Source of the DNA: an uncultured Collinsella sp.
GTDB taxonomy: Bacteria > Actinomycetota > Coriobacteriia > Coriobacteriales > Coriobacteriaceae
Length of the DNA stretch: 13,041 nucleotides
NCBI GenBank assembly: GCA_900555515.1
Contig: USLO01000034.1
Location: 1-13,041, forward strand
Direction of reading: 5' to 3'
The notes under the pieces were generated by a model. It was not told the DNA's origin. It searched no databases and saw nothing but the letters and a program-made list of their open reading frames with translations. A program made the translations under genes and the position numbers. This document shows positions 7,488 to 13,041 of the stretch, in pieces; the stretch's first letter is position 1; the number at the start of each line of letters is the position of its first letter.

Positions 7488-7512
7488 AGGGTTTTATAAA
7501 CCTGCTGGTAGC

Positions 7513-7553
7513 GGGCCGTATGCAACAGCATTGCTGCGTACGGCCCTTTTTTT
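7513..7553 (+). terminator. Intrinsic terminator of rnhB
   Basis: A 34-nt hairpin spans 7513-7546. The outer stem GGGCCGTA pairs perfectly with TACGGCCC. The inner stem (TGCA.CA with TG.TGCG) has one mismatch and one G-U pair around a 4-nt loop. Seven T residues follow directly (7547-7553). This is a strong Rho-independent terminator separating rnhB from the next gene cluster. Confidence 0.93.
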
Positions 7554-7651
7554 GACGGCATTTGGTCAGCTTTTGGTTTGCTTCCGGTACTTACCCGCAT
7601 GAAAGGTGCCCTCATCATCGGGGCAATGCAGTGTGCGGGAAAGGAGACCCC

Positions 7652-8137
7652 ATGAGTGCCGCAAGCAAAAAGAGCAAGACGCAGCAGCTCAAGGAGCGTT
7701 GGGAAAACGGCGAGCTCGACTGCGGGGCGATGACGCCCGAGTTTATCAAGGGACTCAGTCCCCGTGAGCTGGGCATGCTGGGCGAGCTGATCACCATCGA
7801 CTACTTTAACGAGCGCGGCTACACCTTACTGGAGCAGGGTTATCGTTGCACCGAGGGCGAGGCCGATCTGGTGCTGCTCGATGAGCTCGACGATGTCGTG
7901 GTGATGGCTGAGGTCAAGACCAGACGCGTCGCACTGGATTGCAGCACGCGGGTCTTTCCCGAGGAGGCCGTGGACGCCCAAAAGCAACGCCGCTACCGCC
8001 GCATCGCAAGTTGCTATCTCATGGAGCATTATCCGCTCAAGGCGATTCGCTTCGATGCCGTGGGCGTCACCATTCGCGGCGGACATATCGCCGAGATCGA
8101 GCACCAGTACAACGCGTTCGATTGGCAGGTGTCGTGA
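7652..8137 (+). CDS. YraN/UPF0102 family nuclease-fold protein
   Basis: YraN-family proteins have a PD-(D/E)XK endonuclease-like (Holliday-junction-resolvase-like) fold. Their cellular role is not firmly established. The ATG at 7652 has AAAGGAG at 7640-7646 five nt upstream, so the longer frame from 7562 is not needed. The 161-residue product shows the family signature: GMLGELITIDYFNERGY (Glu45), then EGEADLVLLD (Asp72), then AEVKTRR (Glu87-x-Lys89). The C-terminal P-EEAVDAQKQRRYRRIASCYL segment is also typical. The putative active-site acids and lysine are intact. The roughly 40 residues before the first motif (Lys-rich start, then LKERWENGELDCGAMTPEFIKG in part) are longer than in the usual protein of about 120 residues. 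The gene overlaps comM by one base (TGATG), a context conserved in actinobacteria and proteobacteria. No clear promoter is seen upstream. Confidence 0.88.
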   Translation: MSAASKKSKTQQLKERWENGELDCGAMTPEFIKGLSPRELGMLGELITIDYFNERGYTLLEQGYRCTEGEADLVLLDELDDVVVMAEVKTRRVALDCSTRVFPEEAVDAQKQRRYRRIASCYLMEHYPLKAIRFDAVGVTIRGGHIAEIEHQYNAFDWQVS

Positions 8138-9660
8138 TGGCGTTCGAGACGTTTGCCGTTCACGCGGCCTGCATCCGCGGCGTCGAGGCGATTCACGTCA
8201 CGGTCGAGGTCTCGCTTGCCGGTGGCGTTCCGGGCATCCAGATGCTCGGCATTCCGAGTATGGAGGTGATGGAGTCACGCGGTCGTATTCGCTGCGCGAT
8301 GCGCTCCGCCGGGTTCGAGATCCCGCGCTCGGGCATTACCGTTAACCTGGCACCCGGCGATATCCGCAAGACCGGTAGCGGCTTTGACCTGCCCATCGCC
8401 ATCGCGGTTCTAGCGGCCGATGGGCAGATTCCCCGTGACAACCTCGATCGCTGCCTTATCGCAGGTGAGCTTGGTCTGGACGGTACGGTGCTTCCCGTCA
8501 AGGGCGAGGTGGCGTTTCAGCTGCTGGCTCGCGACATGGGGCTGTCTTTTATCGCCGGCAGGTCCGACCAGCATGTGCCGCTTGCTGGCGTTGACTGCGG
8601 AATTATCGATCATTTGTCTCAGCTTGCTCATGGTATGGGCGATGCCGCGCGGCACTACCTGGATTCTGAGGGCGTCGAGGCGACCTTTGAGCCCGAGCTC
8701 GACTATGCAGACGTGCTGGGGCAGGAAGTCGCTAAACGCGGCATGGCGCTTGCGGCGGCAGGAGAACTCGGCTTGCTCATGATCGGGTCTCCGGGATCGG
8801 GCAAGACGATGCTCGCACGCCGTATGACCGGCATCCTGCCCGAGCTTTCCGTTGAGGATCAGCAGGAGGCACTGTGCATCCATTCGGTTTTGGGTGAGAA
8901 CATTGATGGCTTGTTGGCGGGGCACCGCCCCTTCCGCAGTCCCCACCACAGTATTTCGACCGCAGGCCTTATCGGCGGCGGGCGCCCGGTGCACCCGGGT
9001 GAGATCAGCCTTGCTCATGGCGGCGTGCTCTTTTTGGACGAGCTTGCCGAGTTTCCCACTGGCGTGCTGCAGACGCTGCGTCAGCCCATCGAGCGCGGCT
9101 ACGTGAGGATCGTACGCGTCGACGGGGCTTTTACCTTCCCGTCGCGCTTTCAGCTGCTGGCTGCGAGCAATCCCTGCCCCTGCGGCTTTTTGGGCGATCG
9201 CGAGGTGCCGTGTCGCTGCTCGGCGGCGATGGTCGAGCGCTATCGGTCTAAACTGCGCGGTCCTTTGGCCGACCGTATCGACATGATGATCGATGTGACC
9301 CGTCCCGACCCTCAAGTGATTATCGAGGGTGCGGAGGGCATGTCGTCGGCCGAGTTACGTGACTACGTTGTACGCGGTCGCGCCTTTCGCGCTTGGCGCG
9401 AATCCCGCATGGACGATGCGGATGCCGAGGCCGAGGATGACGAGACACGGTCCATTGACGGCGTCGTTTCGACCTTTGAGCTCGATGATGCGGCGGAGAA
9501 GTGTGTGCTCGGCCTGTCGAAGCGCACGCATCTCACAGGGCGTGGCATCGTGCGCCTTGTTCGCATTGCGCGCACGATCGCAGATGTCGCCGAGAGCGAG
9601 CAGGTGACGCAGGACCACGTGCTCGAGGCTGCGATGTACCAGGGAAGGAGGGACCAATGA
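8137..9660 (+). CDS. comM: ComM-like Mg-chelatase-family AAA+ ATPase (YifB family)
   Basis: ComM is a hexameric AAA+ motor. In Vibrio and Acinetobacter it drives branch migration of three-stranded intermediates during natural transformation. The ATG at 8137 shares its A with the upstream TGA, and the product then begins MAFETFAVHAACIRGVEA, matching the family N-terminus; the open frame upstream is shadow sequence of the yraN gene. The 507-residue length is standard. Order: N-terminal ChlI/S5-like domain (VSLAGGVPGIQMLGIP, ITVNLAPGDIRKTGSGFDLPIA); Walker A GSPGSGKT at residues 217-224; RPFRSPHHSIS; Walker B VLFLDE with Asp301-Glu302; four cysteines (347, 349, 359, 361) in CPCGFLG...CRC; RGPLADRID; C-terminal helical domain (RIARTIADVAES). 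There is no strong RBS, which suggests translational coupling to yraN. comM in turn overlaps dprA by 4 nt. Confidence 0.95.
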   Translation: MAFETFAVHAACIRGVEAIHVTVEVSLAGGVPGIQMLGIPSMEVMESRGRIRCAMRSAGFEIPRSGITVNLAPGDIRKTGSGFDLPIAIAVLAADGQIPRDNLDRCLIAGELGLDGTVLPVKGEVAFQLLARDMGLSFIAGRSDQHVPLAGVDCGIIDHLSQLAHGMGDAARHYLDSEGVEATFEPELDYADVLGQEVAKRGMALAAAGELGLLMIGSPGSGKTMLARRMTGILPELSVEDQQEALCIHSVLGENIDGLLAGHRPFRSPHHSISTAGLIGGGRPVHPGEISLAHGGVLFLDELAEFPTGVLQTLRQPIERGYVRIVRVDGAFTFPSRFQLLAASNPCPCGFLGDREVPCRCSAAMVERYRSKLRGPLADRIDMMIDVTRPDPQVIIEGAEGMSSAELRDYVVRGRAFRAWRESRMDDADAEAEDDETRSIDGVVSTFELDDAAEKCVLGLSKRTHLTGRGIVRLVRIARTIADVAESEQVTQDHVLEAAMYQGRRDQ

Positions 9661-10592
9661 TGGCTGAGGGGACCTTCGAGCTGCATCCAGGTGACGCGTT
9701 GTATCCCGAGACCGTTTTGGAGCTTTCTGATGTACCTCAGACGCTCTATGTGCGCGGCAACCCCGAGGCGCTTTCGACGCCCGCGCTCTCCATCATCGGT
9801 GCGCGAAAGGCCTCGCCGTATGGTCTTGCCGTGGCAGAGCTTGCGGCGAAGGTGGCGGTTGAGGCGGGAGTGACGGTAGTTTCGGGCGGTGCGGTCGGTT
9901 GTGACCAGGCCTCGGGTTGGGCTGCGGTCAACGCCGGCGGCAAACACGTTGTGGTGCTGGGGACGGGCGCCGACGTGGTCTACCCGCGTTCGAGCGCGGG
10001 GCTGATTACGCGCACGCTTGATACGGGTGGCGCGGTCGTGTCGATCTCTCCGTGGGGCATGGGTCCGCGCAAGTTCGCCTTTCCGCGCCGCAATCGCGTA
10101 ATCGCGGCCCTGTCGCAAGCCCTCTTTGTATCCGAGGCGGGTATGCCTTCTGGAACGTTTTCCACAGCCGAGGCTGCTATGGATTTGGGGCGCGAACTTC
10201 TTGCCGTGCCGGGGTCGATCCTATCGCCCGAGTCGCGTGGCACGAATTACCTCATTGCGAACGGTGCCTGCTGCATCGTCGACGAGGAATCTATCGAGAT
10301 GGCTATCTCACGCATCTACGGAACCCTGCGCTACTCGCGCCCCGATGCTCCCGGCATTGCCGACCTGGATCCAACGCAGCAGACCGTGATGCATGCGCTC
10401 ATCGCCTCTCCGCTCAAGGTCGACGACATCGCGGCGCTCGTCTCGCTCGATGCTGTCGGCGTACTCAAACTCTTGGGGTCGCTCGAGCTCGAGGGCCTCA
10501 TCGAGCGCATGATGGATGGAAGGTATGCGCCCTCCAAGTTTGCCCTTCACGCCCAGACGCCCTTCGGTCACAATGGAAAACGTGTCAATTAG
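9657..10592 (+). CDS. dprA: DNA-processing protein DprA (Smf family), divergent
   Basis: DprA protects incoming single-stranded DNA and loads RecA during transformation. The start is ATG 9657 (ATGATG; 9660 is also possible), behind the strong AGGAGG at 9646-9651, and it overlaps the comM stop as ATGA. The 311-residue product begins directly with the Rossmann-type DprA domain (YPETVLELSDVPQTLYVRG, IIGARKASPYG, VSGGAVGCD, GTGADVVYP, FPRRNRVIAAL, EAGMPSGTFSTAEAAMDLGRELLAVPGS, GTNYLIANGA). It ends in a winged-helix region (about residues 238-290). The N-terminal SAM/helix-hairpin-helix domain of many DprA proteins is absent. The usual GLA(K/R)GID..AH motif reads GGAVGCDQASG at residues 78-88, losing the basic residue and the His. 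The FP.RNR motif is intact. Fourteen nt separate the gene from trmFO. Confidence 0.9.
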   Translation: MMAEGTFELHPGDALYPETVLELSDVPQTLYVRGNPEALSTPALSIIGARKASPYGLAVAELAAKVAVEAGVTVVSGGAVGCDQASGWAAVNAGGKHVVVLGTGADVVYPRSSAGLITRTLDTGGAVVSISPWGMGPRKFAFPRRNRVIAALSQALFVSEAGMPSGTFSTAEAAMDLGRELLAVPGSILSPESRGTNYLIANGACCIVDEESIEMAISRIYGTLRYSRPDAPGIADLDPTQQTVMHALIASPLKVDDIAALVSLDAVGVLKLLGSLELEGLIERMMDGRYAPSKFALHAQTPFGHNGKRVN

Positions 10593-10606
10593 AAAGGTGT
10601 TTGCAG

Positions 10607-11944
10607 ATGCAGTTCGATCAGGTGACAGTTATCGGTGGCGGTCTGGCGGGTTCGGAATGCGCGATCCAGCTGGCAGACCGTGGTTTTGCCGTAAAGCTGT
10701 GCGAGATGCGCCCCCAGGTGAGCTCTCCGGCCCACCATACCGACCATCTGGCCGAGCTCGTCTGCTCCAATTCGTTTAAATCGACCCGTCCGGACTCTGC
10801 GGCGGGCTTGTTAAAGGCCGAGCTTGAGCGTATGGGCTCGGTCTTGCTCGATTGTGCCCATCGCGCGGCCGTTCCCGCCGGCGGCGCCCTGGCGGTCGAC
10901 CGCGTCAAGTTTTCCGAGCTTGTCGAGGCCGAGGTCGCCTCCCGCCCCAATATCGAGATCGTTCACGGTGAGGTCACGCAGATTCCCGAGGGCCATGTGG
11001 TCATTGCCGCTGGCCCCCTATGCTCTCCCGCGTTGAGCGAGGAGGTCATGAAGCTCGTCGGCGGCGATGCCCTGGCCTTCTTTGATGCGGCCGCGCCGAT
11101 CGTTGATGCCTCCACGCTCGATATGGACGTGCTGTTCTCGCAGTCGCGCTACGAGGAGCAGGGGGGCGGCGACTATCTCAACGCTCCGCTCAATAAGGAG
11201 GAGTACGAGGCCTTTATCGAGGCGCTTACCACGGCCGACCGCGTGGTGCTCAAAGACTTTGAGGGCGGCGATCTGTTCCAGGCTTGCCAGCCTGCCGAGG
11301 AAGTTGCGCGCACCGGCAAGGACGCCATTCGCTTTGGCGCCATGAAGCCCGTCGGCCTCACCGACCCGCGTACCGGACGTCGCCCCTGGGCGGCGATTCA
11401 GCTGCGTGCCGAGAACAAGGAGAAGACCGCCTATAACCTGGTGGGCTTCCAGACCAACTTGACCTTTGGCGAGCAGAAGCGCGTCTTCCATATGGTGCCG
11501 GGCCTGGAGAACGCTGAGTTCTTCCGCTACGGTGTCATGCACCGCAATACCTTTGTCGACGCCCCTCACGTGCTCGATGGCACCTTTGCCGTGCCCGGTA
11601 CCGGCGTGCGCCTGGCCGGTCAGATCACCGGCACCGAGGGGTACATGGAAGCCGTGGCGACAGGTCTGCTCGCGGCGCTCAACACCTATGCCGAGGCTAT
11701 CGGTGCCGCGGGCGTCGAGTTGCCGCGTGTGGGCGCCCTGGGTGCGCTCGTGGGCTATGCGACCGATCCTGCCACCGTGGGCTATCAGCCTATGCATGTC
11801 AACTTTGGCCTGGTGCCGCCACTCGAGGATGGTAAGCGCCGCAGCAAACGCGACCGCTATCAGGCTTATGCGGATCGCGCCCTCGAGGCCCTTGATGCCT
11901 ACTTGGCCACGCGCTCCGACTTGTTTGGAGGCGACCGGTCATAG
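10607..11944 (+). CDS. trmFO: Methylenetetrahydrofolate-tRNA-(uracil-5-)-methyltransferase (FAD, folate-dependent)
   Basis: TrmFO makes 5-methyluridine at position 54 of the tRNA T-loop, with 5,10-methylenetetrahydrofolate as carbon donor and reduced FAD as hydride source. The ATG at 10607 follows AGAAAGGTG (10591-10599) and gives a 445-residue protein of normal length; the open frame back to 10052 is shadow sequence of dprA. The N-terminal dinucleotide-binding motif VIGGGLAGSECAIQLADRG is followed by CEMRP, HTDHLAELVCSNSFKS and AVDRVKFSE. The central QACQPAEEVARTG carries Cys227, equivalent to the functional Cys226 region of B. subtilis TrmFO. Then come RFGAMKPVGLTDPRTG, QLRAENK, YNLVGFQTNL, PGLENAEFFRYGVMHRNTF and a C-terminal GQITGTEGYMEAVATGLLAA FAD-contact segment. 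All family blocks are present. Its 3' end overlaps the probable start of xerC. topA, which often sits between dprA and trmFO in Firmicutes, is absent. Confidence 0.96.
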   Translation: MQFDQVTVIGGGLAGSECAIQLADRGFAVKLCEMRPQVSSPAHHTDHLAELVCSNSFKSTRPDSAAGLLKAELERMGSVLLDCAHRAAVPAGGALAVDRVKFSELVEAEVASRPNIEIVHGEVTQIPEGHVVIAAGPLCSPALSEEVMKLVGGDALAFFDAAAPIVDASTLDMDVLFSQSRYEEQGGGDYLNAPLNKEEYEAFIEALTTADRVVLKDFEGGDLFQACQPAEEVARTGKDAIRFGAMKPVGLTDPRTGRRPWAAIQLRAENKEKTAYNLVGFQTNLTFGEQKRVFHMVPGLENAEFFRYGVMHRNTFVDAPHVLDGTFAVPGTGVRLAGQITGTEGYMEAVATGLLAALNTYAEAIGAAGVELPRVGALGALVGYATDPATVGYQPMHVNFGLVPPLEDGKRRSKRDRYQAYADRALEALDAYLATRSDLFGGDRS

Positions 11945-12861
11945 CCTTTGACCTGTACGACACCGTCGACTCGTTTATCGCCTATATCGCACGTGTTGAG
12001 GGACTTTCTCCCAACACGGTGACGGCCTATGGCTCGAGGCTGGAGCGCTTTGCTGCCTGGTGCGAGCGCGAGGGCATCGACGCTCGCGCCGCCGACGTAC
12101 GGACCGTTCGTTCCTATTTGGCCGAGCTGTCGCGTGGCCAGGCGGCGTCTCGGACCCTTGCGGCGCACCTGTCGGCTATTCGATCTCTCTATCGCTGGAT
12201 GGCTGCCGAGGGGATTGTCGAGGGCGATGCGGTCTCGGCGATCGCATCGCCCAAGCTGCCACGTGACCTGCCGGGCGTCCTTACGACCCAGCAGGTTGAG
12301 GCGCTGCTCAAGATGCCTGATACCTCGACGCCCGCGGGACTGCGCGATGCGGCGATGCTCGAGCTACTCTATGCCTCGGGTGCTCGTATCTCTGAGCTCG
12401 CAGCACTCAATGTGGAGTCCATCGCTTGGTCCGAGCGAACGCTGCGACTTTGTGGCAAGGGGAGCAAGGAGCGTATCGTCCCTCTGTATCGTCGTGCGCT
12501 CGAGGCGACGCGTCTCTATATTGAGGAGGGGAGGCCGGAGTTGCTCGCTCAGGCAAAGCGCCGTGACCCCGCTACCGGGCCGCATCCGCTGCTTATATCG
12601 GCGCGCGGCAATCGCATGAGTGCCGCCATGCTCAGGCGGCGGTTCCATATGCTGGCGACGCTCGCCGGCATTCCGGCCGACATTGCCCCGCATGCGATGC
12701 GCCATACCTTTGCGACCGACTTGCTCGAGGGCGGTGCGGACCTGCGCTCGGTTCAAGAGCTGCTGGGTCATGCGAGCCTGTCCACGACGCAGATTTACAC
12801 GCACCTCACGCCCGATCGGCTCAAGCGTGCCGTGGCTCAAGCCCATCCCCGCGGCGAATAG
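11941..12861 (+). CDS. xerC: Tyrosine recombinase XerC (probable non-canonical start)
   Basis: XerC and its XerD partner resolve chromosome dimers at dif sites. Catalytic residues, counted from codon 11941, are complete: Arg149 (SGARISEL), Lys173 (CGKGSKERIV), His251 and Arg254 (HAMRHTF), His277 (LLGHASL) and the nucleophile Tyr286 (QIYTHLT). Their spacing matches E. coli XerD. The difficulty is the start. The conserved N-terminal core-binding domain (LYDTVDSFIAYIARVEG, LSPNTVTAYGSRLERF) lies largely before the first canonical start codon in frame, GTG 12019, which also has no RBS. Starting at ATA 11941, which overlaps the trmFO stop as ATAG and follows GGAGG (11927-11931) by 9 nt, gives 306 residues, the usual Xer length. 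CTG 11953 is the alternative. The start is inference; the recombinase identity is firm. XerC rather than XerD is chosen on synteny (comM-dprA-xerC in actinobacteria). It is the last gene of the five-gene cluster. Confidence 0.9.
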   Translation: MAFDLYDTVDSFIAYIARVEGLSPNTVTAYGSRLERFAAWCEREGIDARAADVRTVRSYLAELSRGQAASRTLAAHLSAIRSLYRWMAAEGIVEGDAVSAIASPKLPRDLPGVLTTQQVEALLKMPDTSTPAGLRDAAMLELLYASGARISELAALNVESIAWSERTLRLCGKGSKERIVPLYRRALEATRLYIEEGRPELLAQAKRRDPATGPHPLLISARGNRMSAAMLRRRFHMLATLAGIPADIAPHAMRHTFATDLLEGGADLRSVQELLGHASLSTTQIYTHLTPDRLKRAVAQAHPRGE

Positions 12862-12879
12862 TGGCTGGGACGTCCCGCG

Positions 12880-12901
12880 CCGCACTCAGGTGTGTGGTTT
12901 T
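12880..12901 (+). terminator. Weak terminator candidate after xerC
   Basis: CCGCAC (12880-12885) can pair with GTGTGG (12892-12897), with one G-U pair and a 6-nt loop, followed by TTTTGATT. The stem is short, so it may only partly stop transcription. A 10-bp palindrome, GGGACGTCCC, lies just upstream at 12867-12876 but has no T-tract. Confidence 0.35.
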
Positions 12902-12910
12902 GATTGCGGG

Positions 12911-12939
12911 TTGGCAGGAAGATGCATTCCTGCTATCAT
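12911..12939 (+). promoter_or_regulatory. Predicted strong sigma-70-type promoter (probably of rpsB)
   Basis: TTGGCA (12911-12916) and TATCAT (12934-12939) each differ from consensus at one position and are separated by exactly 17 bp. This is the best promoter match in the window. Transcription would start near 12946 and run out of the window. In other actinobacteria rpsB-tsf lies downstream of the comM-dprA-xerC cluster, so rpsB is the likely target; this is inference because the gene is not visible. Confidence 0.75.
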
Positions 12940-12945
12940 TCATCG

Positions 12946-13041
12946 GGTTGCTTCACGGCAACATGTTTTTATCACGCACGCGCGGCTACTTCATACCGTG
13001 GTGCCCGGGCTTTGGTAGCACATGTCCGGGTTGGTTTTGGA
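12946..13041 (+). other. Structured 5' leader of the next gene (window edge)
   Basis: The stretch after the promoter contains no ribosome binding site plus start codon, so the leader is at least 95 nt long. It can fold: GTTGC (12947-12951) pairs with GCAAC (12958-12962) at the expected 5' end of the transcript, followed shortly by TTTTT. CCCGG (13004-13008) can pair with CCGGG (13026-13030), or alternatively GTGC (13001-13004) with GCAC (13018-13021). A long structured leader fits an autoregulated ribosomal protein gene, but this cannot be settled without the downstream sequence. Confidence 0.35.

Noticed and set aside
8410..9315. 301-residue minus-strand frame inside comM
   Set aside because: It is a shadow of comM codon usage. 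The + strand carries intact Walker A, Walker B and the cysteine motif.
12019..12861. xerC starting at GTG 12019
   Set aside because: It would delete most of the first helices of the core-binding domain and has no ribosome binding site. It is kept only as a fallback if the non-canonical start is disproved.
12620..13018. 132-residue + strand frame running from xerC to the window end
   Set aside because: Its first part is an out-of-frame copy of the xerC coding region and its tail crosses the strong promoter and leader. There is no RBS and no family resemblance.

Overview
The window reads as ordinary chromosomal core sequence from a GC-rich actinobacterium. The most likely home is the class Coriobacteriia (Collinsella-like). 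This is inferred from base composition, protein character and gene order, and no database search was run. All ten protein genes lie on the + strand. I found no tRNA, rRNA, CRISPR array, transposase, prophage or other mobile element.

Layout: positions 1-2980 hold the 3' part of glyS (its first few codons lie left of the window) followed 34 bp later by a PPDK/PEP-synthase regulatory protein of the DUF299 family. Next comes an AT-richer regulatory gap of about 300 bp (2981-3277), then ppdK (pyruvate, phosphate dikinase, 916 aa), which ends at a perfect 12-bp hairpin. rplS (ribosomal protein L19) follows with its own promoter, a hairpin leader and a strong intrinsic terminator. Only 28 bp beyond that terminator sits rnhB (RNase HII), followed by another strong terminator. 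From 7652 to 12861 five genes are packed head to tail and probably form one operon: a YraN/UPF0102 protein, comM, dprA, trmFO and xerC. A good sigma-70-type promoter and a structured leader occupy the right end, upstream of a gene outside the window. By synteny with other actinobacteria this is probably rpsB.

How the genes work together: the DUF299 protein is expected to phosphorylate and dephosphorylate the threonine next to the catalytic histidine of PPDK, and both target residues are visible. ComM and DprA act together on incoming single-stranded DNA in natural transformation. RNase HII, the YraN protein and XerC are nucleic-acid or chromosome maintenance factors. L19, GlyRS and TrmFO serve translation. 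This cluster (rplS, rnhB, yraN, comM, dprA, xerC, then rpsB) is widely conserved in actinobacteria, here without lepB or topA in between.

Nothing here looks like an undescribed system. The most notable points are: (1) xerC has no ATG, GTG or TTG that would give a full-length protein, and the best-placed start is an ATA overlapping the trmFO stop behind a GGAGG; (2) an exact CGTTTACC direct repeat spaced 21 bp apart lies upstream of ppdK; (3) DprA is divergent at a normally conserved motif; (4) a terminator sits almost on top of the rnhB ribosome binding site. Several apparent longest-ORF starts (glyS, ppdK, rplS, rnhB, yraN, comM, dprA, trmFO) are corrected below.
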